Positions 19,136-28,434 of a stretch of DNA of 64,000 nucleotides are shown here, in pieces. Origin of the DNA: an uncultured Rikenellaceae bacterium. GTDB lineage: Bacteria > Bacteroidota > Bacteroidia > Bacteroidales > Rikenellaceae. Made by a program: the position numbers and the translations under genes. The stretch is from the NCBI GenBank assembly GCA_947040435.1, contig CAMRBL010000002.1, positions 23,778 to 87,777 on the forward strand. Reading direction: 5' to 3'. The notes beneath the pieces were generated by a model, which was not told where the DNA came from, ran no database searches, and saw only the letters and a program-made list of their open reading frames with translations. The first letter of the stretch is position 1. The number at the start of each line of letters is the position of its first letter.

Positions 19136-20308
19136 ATGTTAGAACTGGTAGCAAATAGCTCTTTTTTATCATTTATTGGTGAAAATTTGCAACAATTTTA
19201 TCAATTCACAGGCTTTGCAAACATAACATGGGGACATATTATTATGATTTGCATAGGACTGGGGTTCTTATTCTTGGCAATCAAGTATAAGTTTGAGCCT
19301 ATGCTCCTTGTGCCTATTGGATTCGGTATAATTTTAGGTAATATACCATTTTATCCAGGTATGGATGTTGGTATATACGAAGAGGGTTCAGTTTTAAACT
19401 TACTCTATTTTGGAGTTGTTAAAGGGCTATATCCCCCACTTATTTTCTTGGGGATTGGTGCACTGACGGACTTTTCATCTCTTATATCTAATCCGAAACT
19501 AATGCTTGTTGGAGCGGCAGCGCAGATTGGTATATTTATAGCTTATTCGGCAGCTCTTGCATTTGGTTATACAGGTGCTGAGGCTGGTGCAATTGGTATT
19601 ATTGGAGGTGCGGATGGTCCTACGGCTATCTTTATCACATCTAAACTTGCTCCTGATTTCTTAGGTGCAGTAGCAGTGTCTGCTTACTCATATATGGCGA
19701 TGGTTCCGATTATTCAGCCTATTGTGATGAAGTTGTTCACAACTAAGAAGGAGAGATTGATTAAAATGAAACCAGCACGTCCTATTTCACAAACGGAAAA
19801 GATATTATTCCCGATTGTTGGTGTGTTATTAACAACATTCATTGTTCCTTCGGCGATTCCTTTATTGGGTATGTTATTCCTTGGAAATCTATTGAAGGAG
19901 TGTGGTGTAACTAAGCGTCTAGCAATTACGGCTGGTGGACCGCTTATTGATATTGTTACTATCCTTATTGGTATTACTGTTGGTGCTTCAACACAAGCAA
20001 CTACATTCCTAACGCCAAAGTCGGTAGGTATATTTGTATTGGGTGCTTGTTCATTCTTTGTTGCTACAATGGGTGGAGTCCTTTTCGTTAAGTTTATGAA
20101 CTTATTCCTTTCTGAGGAGAATAAGATCAATCCACTTATCGGAAATGCTGGAGTATCTGCTGTCCCTGCTGCGGCTAGGGTTTCTCATGATATGGGTCTT
20201 AAGTATGATAAGTCAAATTATCTTCTTATGCACGCAATGGGACCTAATGTTGCGGGAGTAATTGGTAGTGCTGTTGCTGCGGGTATTCTTTTAGGATTCC
20301 TTGCATAG
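19136..20308 (+). CDS. Na+-translocating decarboxylase beta subunit (OadB/MmdB)
   Basis: 390 aa polytopic; GADGPTAIFITSKLAPDFLGAVAVSAYSYMAMVPIIQPI, GNAGVSAVPAAARVSHDMGLKYDKSNYLLMHAMGPNVAGVIGSAVAAGILL. Confidence 0.96.
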   Translation: MLELVANSSFLSFIGENLQQFYQFTGFANITWGHIIMICIGLGFLFLAIKYKFEPMLLVPIGFGIILGNIPFYPGMDVGIYEEGSVLNLLYFGVVKGLYPPLIFLGIGALTDFSSLISNPKLMLVGAAAQIGIFIAYSAALAFGYTGAEAGAIGIIGGADGPTAIFITSKLAPDFLGAVAVSAYSYMAMVPIIQPIVMKLFTTKKERLIKMKPARPISQTEKILFPIVGVLLTTFIVPSAIPLLGMLFLGNLLKECGVTKRLAITAGGPLIDIVTILIGITVGASTQATTFLTPKSVGIFVLGACSFFVATMGGVLFVKFMNLFLSEENKINPLIGNAGVSAVPAAARVSHDMGLKYDKSNYLLMHAMGPNVAGVIGSAVAAGILLGFLA

Positions 20309-20340
20309 ACCACTGTAAGTAATTACATCTTATATATATA

Positions 20341-20372
20341 ACAAGCCCTTTAGCTAATGCTAGAGGGCTTGT
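20341..20372 (+). terminator. Terminator of the mce-mmd operon
   Basis: ACAAGCCCTTTAGC-taat-GCTAGAGGGCTTGT followed by TTTTGTTT. Confidence 0.8.
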
Positions 20373-20456
20373 TTTGTTTGTAGTAGTAGTGTTGTGTGCT
20401 TTTGTATTATGCGTCATTATACGTACTCCTAATGAACTATACGTAATGATAGATTC

Positions 20457-20531
20457 AGAAAACGAAGTTTTCAAGGAAGTTTAATTAAACTTTTTAAAGT
20501 TTATCGGCGAAGGCAGTTCATAGTCTAGTTT
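20457..20531 (+). repeat. Family-1 repeat, single arm (left of XRE cassette)
   Basis: AGAAAACGAAGTTTTCAAGGAAGTTTAATTAAACTTTTTAAAGTTTATCGGCGAAGGCAGTTCATAGTCTAGTTT. Confidence 0.8.
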
Positions 20532-20820
20532 GACAAACATCAAACACTGCGTAGTTTTACAATTTGGAACGGGTTCATCATGAGTTACGAAAAGTTCAGC
20601 ACCAAGAGCTTTCGGATATCTTCTCACAGAAGATATCAAAACACACTCCTTATCCAAGGCAGATAGACATAGACCAGTATTACCCTGCAACCTGTAACCT
20701 GCAAAGCCATAGGTAAATCAGGTATGACAGTCCTAAAACAGTGGAATCGTAATACATCTGATATGTTTGCTTAAAAAAAGGTACAATATTTTGAACCAAA
20801 ATAGTTAAGAGAGTTACCTG

Positions 20821-20866
20821 CGATCAAGCGGTGTCGCCTGCGGAGGGTAGTTCTATCAACTACCCT
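20821..20866 (-). terminator. Hairpin downstream of the XRE gene; degenerate family-2 sequence
   Basis: AGGGTAGTT-ctatc-AACTACCCT (20844-20866), preceded by TGCGATCAAGCG. Confidence 0.55.
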
Positions 20867-20879
20867 ACAAGCGAAAAAA

Positions 20880-21074
20880 TTACTCTACTAAGAATACACT
20901 TTCGACAGGCTTCTTAAATACCCGAGCTATTTTAATAGCAAGAATTGCTGAGGGGGTATATTTCCCCGATTCAATAGCATTTATTGTCTGCCTACTTACC
21001 TTAACCATATCTGCTAATTGTTGCTGTGTTATATTTAACATAGCACGTTCTACTTTAATTATATTATTCATCAC
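20880..21074 (-). CDS. XRE-family helix-turn-helix transcriptional regulator
   Basis: 64 aa; NNIIKVERAMLNITQQQLADMVKVSRQTINAIESGKYTPSAILAIKIARVFKKPVESVF. Confidence 0.93.
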   Translation of the reverse strand: MMNNIIKVERAMLNITQQQLADMVKVSRQTINAIESGKYTPSAILAIKIARVFKKPVESVFLVE

Positions 21075-21519
21075 AACTATTTCTAAGTTTAGCTAATCGT
21101 ATATTAAAGATTAGAACAAATGTGATGAGCAGAAAAAACATATTAAGGAGTGTAAATAGAAGAAAGGAGATACCGTACAGAAATAATGTACCTAAAATCA
21201 ATACAATACAACTTATCATAAGAGATTGTACTAACGATTGTAATCTAATCTTTTCAATGTATTCATCTTCATCTTTTTCTCGTGAAAAAGATATAAGAGA
21301 TAGAGATGACACTAATCCAATAATACCAATTTCAAATAAAATTCCTGTCTCTATAAATTTGAACCAACCATCGTCTGATACTACAGCAAAAACTTTCATT
21401 ACAATATCACCATCATAAGACGAGTCTGACAAAACGAATAAAAAAATTGCCATAAAAGGCAAAAGCATACACCAACCTATAATTTTACAGCAAGGTGGTA
21501 ATAAATAGTTAGTTTTCAT
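21064..21519 (-). CDS. Four-TM membrane protein of unknown function, operonic with the XRE regulator
   Basis: 151 aa with about four hydrophobic segments; overlaps the XRE gene by 11 bp. Confidence 0.75.
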   Translation of the reverse strand: MKTNYLLPPCCKIIGWCMLLPFMAIFLFVLSDSSYDGDIVMKVFAVVSDDGWFKFIETGILFEIGIIGLVSSLSLISFSREKDEDEYIEKIRLQSLVQSLMISCIVLILGTLFLYGISFLLFTLLNMFFLLITFVLIFNIRLAKLRNSCDE

Positions 21520-21550
21520 AATTTAAGATTTTAATTTATGTTACTTATCT

Positions 21551-21591
21551 CAAAGGTAAAGTATATTTTACATTATATCAAGTATACTTTA
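21551..21591 (-). promoter_or_regulatory. Promoter and tandem palindromic operator candidate of the XRE/membrane-protein operon
   Basis: -7 box TACCTTTG on the reverse strand (21558-21551) overlapped by TAAAGTATATTTTA (21557-21570) and TCAAGTATACTTTA (21578-21591). Confidence 0.6.
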
Positions 21592-21628
21592 CATTTTAAT
21601 CTATTTTCTTTCATATAGGCTAAAAAAA

Positions 21629-21704
21629 GACGAGCCTTCGAATTGCCTTTAGAGATAAATCTAGAAAAAAATTGATTAATCTATTTTGAAAACTTCTTTT
21701 TATG
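21629..21704 (-). repeat. Family-1 repeat, diverged inverted arm (right of XRE cassette)
   Basis: Reverse complement AAAAAGAAGTTTTCAAAATAGATTAATCAATTTTTTTCTAGATTTATCTCTAAAGGCAATTCGAAGGCTCG aligns along its length with the 20457 arm. Confidence 0.6.
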
Positions 21705-21750
21705 AGGTGTATTATTTATCTTAGAATAGATTGTATCTGTTAACATAAAA

Positions 21751-21791
21751 AAAGAGAAGCCTTCTTGCTCAATGCAAGAAGGCTTCTCTTT
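21751..21791 (-). terminator. Terminator of the TPR lipoprotein gene
   Basis: AAAGAGAAGCCTTCTTGC-tcaat-GCAAGAAGGCTTCTCTTT perfect 18-bp arms. Confidence 0.9.
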
Positions 21792-21814
21792 ATAAAAATA
21801 TGTTATATCGGATA

Positions 21815-23512
21815 TTACAGAGCAAGAAACTCTTCAGTTCCGAATAATTTTGCGAAATCAACATTCTTCGCAGCCATAGCTTTGAATTTGTTGTCTTTAG
21901 CGATAGCAACTTTAAGGTTTGCAACTGCATTCTTAGAGTCACCCTCTTTCATACAGATAACAGCTTTAAGGTAATCAACGTTAGCACACTTAGAAGCTGC
22001 TGGACATTGACCCGCTTTTGCTAGAGCTGCTTTAGCAGCAGAAAGATTACCGTTGCAAACTTGAGCAACAGCAAGGTTATAAGGAGTTATAGGACCTTTA
22101 ACAGCCTCAGTATAGTTACCTTCTTTAAGAGCAAGAAGAGCTTTTCCTGGAGTGTTAAGAGATGCTAGGTAACCATTAGCTGCTACCATGTCGTTTTGCG
22201 CTAGAGCAATAACACCAAGGTTGTTTGTAATCTCAGTACAAGAGTTAATAGAAGCCGCTTTTTCAATTGCTTTCTTAGCGTCAGCAATTTTGTCTTGCTT
22301 AGCCAATACAACACCTAAGTTGTTATAAGCACGGTTGTCATTAAACTTAGTTGCAGCAGTTTGGTAAGCCTTAGCTTTGATATCCAAGTCGCTAACTAGT
22401 GTAGCAGCAAATAGAAGCTCCTCTAGTTTAAGACAATCAAGGTTGCTAACAAGTGCATCCTTAAGCTCTTGGTCAGTGTATCCAGTTACGTCAGCAGAAG
22501 CTACAAGTTGAGTTCTACGAAGTTGTGGAAGGATCTCTTTCTTCAATACGTCAAATACTTGAGCCATATTTTGGATTTGTTGATCTCTCTCAGCAGGAGA
22601 ACTGTACATTGCAAGAACTTGAAGAATTACATCTTTATCTTCAATATCAGAAGCAGCAACAAGTTTTTTGAAACCTTCCCAATCTTCACCATAAGCAGCC
22701 ATGTCATAAGTTAAATCATTAACTTCTTTAAGTTGCTTACGAGCAGCTTTCTCACCAGCTTCACTACGTTGCTTAGCAAGTTTGTCATTGAATTTAACAG
22801 GTCCATCAGGAGATGCATAACCTTTAGCATATATACCACCTAAAGCTACTCTATCTTTGTCTGAGTTCTCAGTTACGAAATCTTCGAACATTTTAACTTG
22901 CTCTGAAGTAAGTTGAGCCGATCTAACTCTTGAACTGTTAATCAAATACATGATGTCAGCCTCTTTAGAGATAGTTGTAACTCTTTTGAAGTTATCAGCC
23001 ATGTATACAAGACCATCAGTTAGTTTAGCAAGGTTCTGAACAGCGCTAATACCTGAAGCAACAGGGATAGCAGCCATTGGTTGGAATTCAACCTCTTTCT
23101 TACCTTTAGCACACTTAGACTCTACGCGTAGCTCCAAAGTAGAAAGATCTGCTCTTGAATCGTAAGGGAAAGTAACAGTTTGAGTGTAAGTACCACCCTT
23201 TTTGTATGCGATAACAGTGTAGTTATCTTTTACTTTTTCTCCTTGAAGGAACTTAGGAGTACCTGCAATCTCACCACCTTCAAAAACTAAAACTGGTGTT
23301 ACTTTAATTACAGCTTTTTTGTCAAAGTACTTAGCAGGGAACGTAACTGAGATATCAGCAGTTACAGTTGATCCTTTAAGTGTTAGTACTTCTGGAGTAG
23401 AGCTAATCTCTACTTCGTCGATGTTCTTTAGCATTTTTTTGTAACAGTTACAGCTAGAAAGTAAAACTACCATCGCTGTAAGCATCATTGCAATACTTGT
23501 GAATCTTTTCAT
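21815..23512 (-). CDS. TPR-containing lipoprotein with OmpA-like segment
   Basis: MKRFTSIAMMLTAMVVLLSSCNCYKK lipobox; GYASPDGPVKFNDKLAKQRSEAGEKAARK OmpA-like; AYNNLGVVLAKQDKIADAKKAIEKAASINS TPR-like. ATG 23512 preferred to the TTG at 23521. Confidence 0.7.
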   Translation of the reverse strand: MKRFTSIAMMLTAMVVLLSSCNCYKKMLKNIDEVEISSTPEVLTLKGSTVTADISVTFPAKYFDKKAVIKVTPVLVFEGGEIAGTPKFLQGEKVKDNYTVIAYKKGGTYTQTVTFPYDSRADLSTLELRVESKCAKGKKEVEFQPMAAIPVASGISAVQNLAKLTDGLVYMADNFKRVTTISKEADIMYLINSSRVRSAQLTSEQVKMFEDFVTENSDKDRVALGGIYAKGYASPDGPVKFNDKLAKQRSEAGEKAARKQLKEVNDLTYDMAAYGEDWEGFKKLVAASDIEDKDVILQVLAMYSSPAERDQQIQNMAQVFDVLKKEILPQLRRTQLVASADVTGYTDQELKDALVSNLDCLKLEELLFAATLVSDLDIKAKAYQTAATKFNDNRAYNNLGVVLAKQDKIADAKKAIEKAASINSCTEITNNLGVIALAQNDMVAANGYLASLNTPGKALLALKEGNYTEAVKGPITPYNLAVAQVCNGNLSAAKAALAKAGQCPAASKCANVDYLKAVICMKEGDSKNAVANLKVAIAKDNKFKAMAAKNVDFAKLFGTEEFLAL

Positions 23513-23682
23513 AATGCGCAAATTAAGGTTAATTATTATTTAATTGTTTTGACTATTTTGTTCTTTTTAAAATAACAAATCTATTAAGGCAAATTTAATA
23601 AAGTATATTATCTATGCTTGTTTACCTGTTTAATAAACATTTGACTCACATTAATAATATACCATTATCAATATTTATGCCA

Positions 23683-25809
23683 CTATTTTTTCTCAATAAG
23701 AACTTTTCTTGAAAGTTTTAGTTTATTTGTTTTCGGATCAACACCGATCAATTTAACCTCAATTACATCACCCTCTTTCAATCCTGTTTGTTCCATTGTT
23801 TCAAAACGTTGGTGATCTACCTCTGAGATGTGTAGTAAAGCGTCTTTTCCTGGAAGAATCTCAATAAAAGCACCAAATGCTACTACTGATTTAATTTTTC
23901 CTTTGTAGATCTCTCCAACCTCAGGGACAGTAACGATACCTCTAATTCTCATTTGAGCTGCTTCTAGAGCCTCTCTATCTTGACAGAAGATATCAACTAC
24001 ACCTTTATTATCAACTTCACTTATCGTGATTGTAGCACCAGTAGTTTTTTGAATCTCTTGAATAACTTTTCCACCAGGTCCGATAACTGCACCAATAAAC
24101 TCAACTGGTATAACAATTTGAACGATACGAGGAACAAATGATTTCATCTCAACTCTTGGCTCACTGATTGTCTCACAAATCTTATCTAGTATGTGTAGAC
24201 GACCTTGTTTCGCCTGCTCTAAAGCACTTGAAAGAACTTCGTATGATAAACCGTCAACTTTGATGTCCATTTGAGCAGCAGTAATACCATCTCTAGTACC
24301 TGTTACTTTAAAGTCCATATCACCCAAGTGATCTTCATCTCCTAGTATGTCTGACAATACAGCAAATTTTCCAGTTGTAGTATCTGAGATAAGACCCATT
24401 GCGATACCTGATACTGGTTTTTTCAACTTAATACCTGAGTCAAGAAGAGCAAGTGTTCCTGCGCAAACTGTCGCCATAGAAGATGAACCATTAGATTCTA
24501 AGATGTCAGAAACTACACGTATTGCATATGGATTCTCTGATCCTACTGGAACCATTGGTTTCAATGCTCTCCAAGCCAAGTTACCATGACCAATCTCTCT
24601 ACGAGAAAGACCTCTAGAAGCTCTTGCATCACCTGTTGAGAATGGAGGGAAGTTGTAGTGAAGAACAAATTGCTCTGATCCTTTAACTAAAACCTCATCT
24701 TTTTGCTTCTCATCAAGTTTTGTACCTAATGTTACAGTTGTTAATGATTGAGTCTCACCACGTGTAAAGATTGCTGAGCCGTGAGCTGCAGGTAGGTAGT
24801 TGATTTCACTCCAGATAGGTCTGATTTCAGTTGTTTTTCTTCCGTCAAGACGAACACCTTCATTAAGAACCATGTTACGCATAGCCATCTTAAGAACATC
24901 ATCATGGAAATACTTCTTAATCAAAGAACCCTTCTCTACTAACTCTTCTGCAGAGTATGTTGCAGCAAATTCAGTCTCTAGATCGTGGAACTTGTCAGTA
25001 CGCTCATGTTTAGATGAACCTGCTCTAGCTATTTCGTATGCTTTGTCATAAGTTCCTGCGATAACTTCTTTACGTAGCTCCTCGTCATTTACTTCGTGAC
25101 AGTATGTTCTTTTTACATCTTTACCTAACTCTTTGCAAAGTTCAATTTGAACTGCACAGTGTCTTTTGATCTCTTCGTGAGCAAACTTGATAGCCTCAAG
25201 CATATCAGCTTCACTAGCTTCAAGCATTTCGCCTTCCACCATTAAGATGTTGTCAATTGTAGCACCAACCATAATATCAAGATCAGCATCTGCCATCTGA
25301 GAGAATGTTGGGTTGATTACTAACTCGCCATTAACACGAGCAACTCTAACTTCAGAGATTGGTCCGTTAAAAGGAATATCAGAAACAGCTAGTGCTGCAG
25401 ATGCTGCAAGTCCCGCTAGTGCGTCAGCTTGAATATCTTTATCTGCAGAAATAAGTTGAACTGTAACAAATACGTCTGCGTGATAGTCTGCAGGGAAAAG
25501 AGGTCTTAGAGCTCTATCGATAAGACGTGAAACTAAGATTTCACTATCATTAGGACGAGCTTCTCTCTTCATGAATCCTCCAGGGAAACGTCCACAAGAG
25601 GCATATTTCTCTTTGTATTCAACTTGAAGTGGCATGAAATCTACATCAGCTTTAGCTGTTGTCGCAGCAACGACAGTTGCTAATAACATTGTGTCTCCTT
25701 GTTTTACAACAACGGCACCGTCAGCTTGCTTTGCTAGTTTTCCTGTTTCAATCATAATCTCGCGGCCATCGCTAAGAGTTATGAATTTTTGAGTTGCGTT
25801 ATACATCAT
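23683..25809 (-). CDS. pnp: Polyribonucleotide nucleotidyltransferase
   Basis: 708 aa; two RNase PH-like domains, KH ([30 protein letters not shown]) and S1 ([33 protein letters not shown]) domains. Confidence 0.98.
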   Translation of the reverse strand: MMYNATQKFITLSDGREIMIETGKLAKQADGAVVVKQGDTMLLATVVAATTAKADVDFMPLQVEYKEKYASCGRFPGGFMKREARPNDSEILVSRLIDRALRPLFPADYHADVFVTVQLISADKDIQADALAGLAASAALAVSDIPFNGPISEVRVARVNGELVINPTFSQMADADLDIMVGATIDNILMVEGEMLEASEADMLEAIKFAHEEIKRHCAVQIELCKELGKDVKRTYCHEVNDEELRKEVIAGTYDKAYEIARAGSSKHERTDKFHDLETEFAATYSAEELVEKGSLIKKYFHDDVLKMAMRNMVLNEGVRLDGRKTTEIRPIWSEINYLPAAHGSAIFTRGETQSLTTVTLGTKLDEKQKDEVLVKGSEQFVLHYNFPPFSTGDARASRGLSRREIGHGNLAWRALKPMVPVGSENPYAIRVVSDILESNGSSSMATVCAGTLALLDSGIKLKKPVSGIAMGLISDTTTGKFAVLSDILGDEDHLGDMDFKVTGTRDGITAAQMDIKVDGLSYEVLSSALEQAKQGRLHILDKICETISEPRVEMKSFVPRIVQIVIPVEFIGAVIGPGGKVIQEIQKTTGATITISEVDNKGVVDIFCQDREALEAAQMRIRGIVTVPEVGEIYKGKIKSVVAFGAFIEILPGKDALLHISEVDHQRFETMEQTGLKEGDVIEVKLIGVDPKTNKLKLSRKVLIEKK

Positions 25810-25838
25810 AGATATTTAATAAATGTCCGATTATTAAT

Positions 25839-25873
25839 CAAATAAAGGCAATTTTAATAATTGCCTTTATTTG
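25839..25873 (-). terminator. rpsO-pnp intercistronic hairpin
   Basis: CAAATAAAGGCAATT-ttaat-AATTGCCTTTATTTG, perfect 15-bp arms between rpsO stop and pnp start. Confidence 0.7.
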
Positions 25874-25905
25874 TTTTCACTCCTTAAAGAATAAGAAGTA
25901 ATTTA

Positions 25906-26178
25906 CTATTTTCTCAAGTTAAGAGCCTTGATGATCGCTCTGTAACGCTCAATATCTACTTTCTTAAGATATTCCAATAGACGACGACGCTTACCTACTA
26001 GTCTAAGTAGTGAACGTTGAGTTCCAAAGTCATGTTTGTTTGACTTTAGATGTCCTGTAAGGTGGCTAATACGGTAAGTAAAAAGCGCAACTTGGCTCTC
26101 TGCTGATCCTGTGTCTGTGTTAGATGTTCCGTACGTGCCGAAAAGTTCTTGTTTTTTCTCTGCTGATAAATAGCTCAT
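25906..26178 (-). CDS. rpsO: 30S ribosomal protein S15
   Basis: 90 aa; GSAESQVALFTYRISHLTGHLKSNKHDFGTQRSLLRLVGKRRRLLEYLKK. Confidence 0.98.
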   Translation of the reverse strand: MSYLSAEKKQELFGTYGTSNTDTGSAESQVALFTYRISHLTGHLKSNKHDFGTQRSLLRLVGKRRRLLEYLKKVDIERYRAIIKALNLRK

Positions 26179-26400
26179 TGTTATGATTTTAATTATTCCA
26201 CTTTACGATAAATTCGCCTTACCGAATATTACCAAAGCGTGCCGCAAAGTTATATTAATTTTATTTACCAACCAACTAAATAATATGTTTTTTAACTGAT
26301 ATAGTATCAGATATATAACTCATTTGTAGACCCTGCTTTAAATATTTCTATAAAAACTAAATTTACAACGACCTATACTATACTCTTAATTCGATATAAC

Positions 26401-26434
26401 TTGTTATGAAACCCCATTTATTTAATTAACTTTG
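26401..26434 (+). promoter_or_regulatory. Promoter of apbE
   Basis: TTG at 26401 and TAACTTTG at 26427-26434. Confidence 0.4.
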
Positions 26435-26454
26435 CGTGAATTAACAAAATATAA

Positions 26455-27459
26455 ATGATGAAATTTACAACTTTTACAACACTGTGTTTTATATTATTTG
26501 CTCTCTATTCTTGTGAAGAAAGTAGGGCTAAATATAGTGCAATAGATGGTTTTGCGCAGGGTTCAACATATCATATTGTTGTTGAATATGATGATGTCGA
26601 GAGGCTACAAAATGGCATTGACTCTGTATTTGATGCCATTGATAACTCGCTTTCTTTATATAATAGAAACTCTCTTTTATATAGGGTGAATAGTGGTGAA
26701 ACGGACTCGATTGATAGACATATTGAGCAGTGTATTGCGGTTTCGGAGCAGATTAGTCGTGAGAGTGATGGAGCATACGATATAACTATTAAGCCCGTAA
26801 CGGCAGCGTGGGGATTTGTTGGAGAGGGGAAAGTTGAGACTCCAAATATCGATTCGTTAATGCAGTACGTTGATTATAGAGGTATAAGAGTAGAGGATGG
26901 AGTATTGATAAAGAGAGACCCTAATATTCAAATAGACCTTAATGCAACGGCACAAGGTTATACGGTAGATGTAATGGGAGAGATGCTCTCTCAGCTAGGG
27001 ATAGAGAACTATCTTGTAGAGATTGGAGGGGAGATCATTTGTAAAGGGGTAAATTCGAAGGGTACTGAGTGGGTTATTGGAATTGACAAGCCTATCGAAG
27101 GGAACTTTATTCCGGGACAAACTTTGCAATCTACAATTGAGATGACTGGTAGAGCCTTGGCAACATCGGGAAATTACAGAAAATTCCATATAGGTGAGAA
27201 TGGGCAGAAAATTGTCCATACGATAGATGCGAAGACGGGATATAGTAAGATAAGTAATCTTCTTTCAGTTACTGTAATTGCAGATAATGCGCTACTTGCG
27301 GATGGATATAGTACAATGATGATGATATTGGGTGTCGATGCATCAAAGGTTTTTCTTGAGGATCGCTCAGATTTAGAGGCTTTTTTTGTGTATAGTGACA
27401 ATACTGACACGCTAAGGACATATCATTCACCATCACTGAAAATTAACGAGACAAAATAG
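26455..27459 (+). CDS. apbE: FAD:protein FMN transferase
   Basis: 334 aa; lipobox LYSCEE; GFAQGSTYHIVVE, DLNATAQGYTVDVMGEMLSQLGIENYLVEIGGEI, VTVIADNALLADGYSTMMMILG. Confidence 0.93.
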   Translation: MMKFTTFTTLCFILFALYSCEESRAKYSAIDGFAQGSTYHIVVEYDDVERLQNGIDSVFDAIDNSLSLYNRNSLLYRVNSGETDSIDRHIEQCIAVSEQISRESDGAYDITIKPVTAAWGFVGEGKVETPNIDSLMQYVDYRGIRVEDGVLIKRDPNIQIDLNATAQGYTVDVMGEMLSQLGIENYLVEIGGEIICKGVNSKGTEWVIGIDKPIEGNFIPGQTLQSTIEMTGRALATSGNYRKFHIGENGQKIVHTIDAKTGYSKISNLLSVTVIADNALLADGYSTMMMILGVDASKVFLEDRSDLEAFFVYSDNTDTLRTYHSPSLKINETK

Positions 27460-27484
27460 ACGGTATAACATTCGTCAATTGAAT

Positions 27485-28372
27485 ATGAAAAAAGTAAAAT
27501 TTATATACAACCCCTCCTCTGGAGAGACTACGGTTGCAGCCTATTTAGATAAGATAATTGCTATATACCAGAGTTATGGGTATACACTTACTATCCACAG
27601 ATTGGATTTTAAGGGCGATGAAAAAGATATTATCCTCGGACTTAAAGAACTCAGCTATCACCACGTGTTGATTGCAGGAGGAGATGGTACCGTAAATTAC
27701 ATTGTCAATATATTGATGTCTAACGGCATTAATACACCAATATCAATTCTTCCGACGGGTACGGCAAATGACTTTTCATCAATGCTTAATATTCCGAGTG
27801 ATATAGAAAAAGCGTGCCATAAGATACTCAATGGGACATTTAAGAGCATTGACCTTGGAGTTGTAAATAACAACTATTTTGTCAATGTTTTCAGTTGTGG
27901 ACTTTTCACAGATGTATCGCAGAAGACGCCGACGATCTTAAAAAATACATTTGGAAAGTTAGCCTATTATGTGGGAGGTATAGGTGAGATTCCAAACTTT
28001 AGGAGGATGAACATTAAGATTACATCTGACGGTGGAGATTATGAGGGTTCTAGTCTAATTTTTTTTGTCTTTAATGGGCAGACTGCTGGTAAATTTAAGA
28101 TTGCGAAAGGAGCAAAGGTAAATGATGGGATGTTAGATGTTCTTATCTTCAAGGGAGATAACTCTTTTGAGACAGTACAGACGATTTTTCACTATATTTC
28201 GATACTTCCCAAGCGTCAAATGTACCCTGCGGGAGTTGTTCACATCCAGTGCAAAACTCTACATGCGGAGTGTCTCAGAGATGAGCATACAGATATGGAT
28301 GGGCAGGCGGGACCTCGTTTCCCTCTTCAAATAGAGTGTGCAGCAGGTGCGATAAAGATATTATGTCCGTAA
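27485..28372 (+). CDS. Diacylglycerol kinase-family lipid kinase (YegS-like)
   Basis: MKKVKFIYNPSSGETT, LIAGGDGTVNYIVNILM, SILPTGTANDFSSML; ATG at 27485. Confidence 0.9.
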   Translation: MKKVKFIYNPSSGETTVAAYLDKIIAIYQSYGYTLTIHRLDFKGDEKDIILGLKELSYHHVLIAGGDGTVNYIVNILMSNGINTPISILPTGTANDFSSMLNIPSDIEKACHKILNGTFKSIDLGVVNNNYFVNVFSCGLFTDVSQKTPTILKNTFGKLAYYVGGIGEIPNFRRMNIKITSDGGDYEGSSLIFFVFNGQTAGKFKIAKGAKVNDGMLDVLIFKGDNSFETVQTIFHYISILPKRQMYPAGVVHIQCKTLHAECLRDEHTDMDGQAGPRFPLQIECAAGAIKILCP

Positions 28373-28376
28373 ATAA

Positions 28377-28414
28377 AAAGAGCAGTCTTCAAATTTAATT
28401 GAAAACTGCTCTTT
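28377..28414. terminator. Terminator between convergent lipid kinase and S46 peptidase genes
   Basis: AAAGAGCAGT ... ACTGCTCTTT with flanking A/T tracts. Confidence 0.75.
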
Positions 28415-28434
28415 CTTTTTGAGTGTGGTAGTTA

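Noticed and set aside
21629-21704. Considered as random AT-rich sequence rather than a repeat arm
   Set aside because: The GAAGTTTTCAA start and AAAGGCAATTC end align at the correct spacing with the 20457 arm, so I kept it as a diverged arm with lower confidence.
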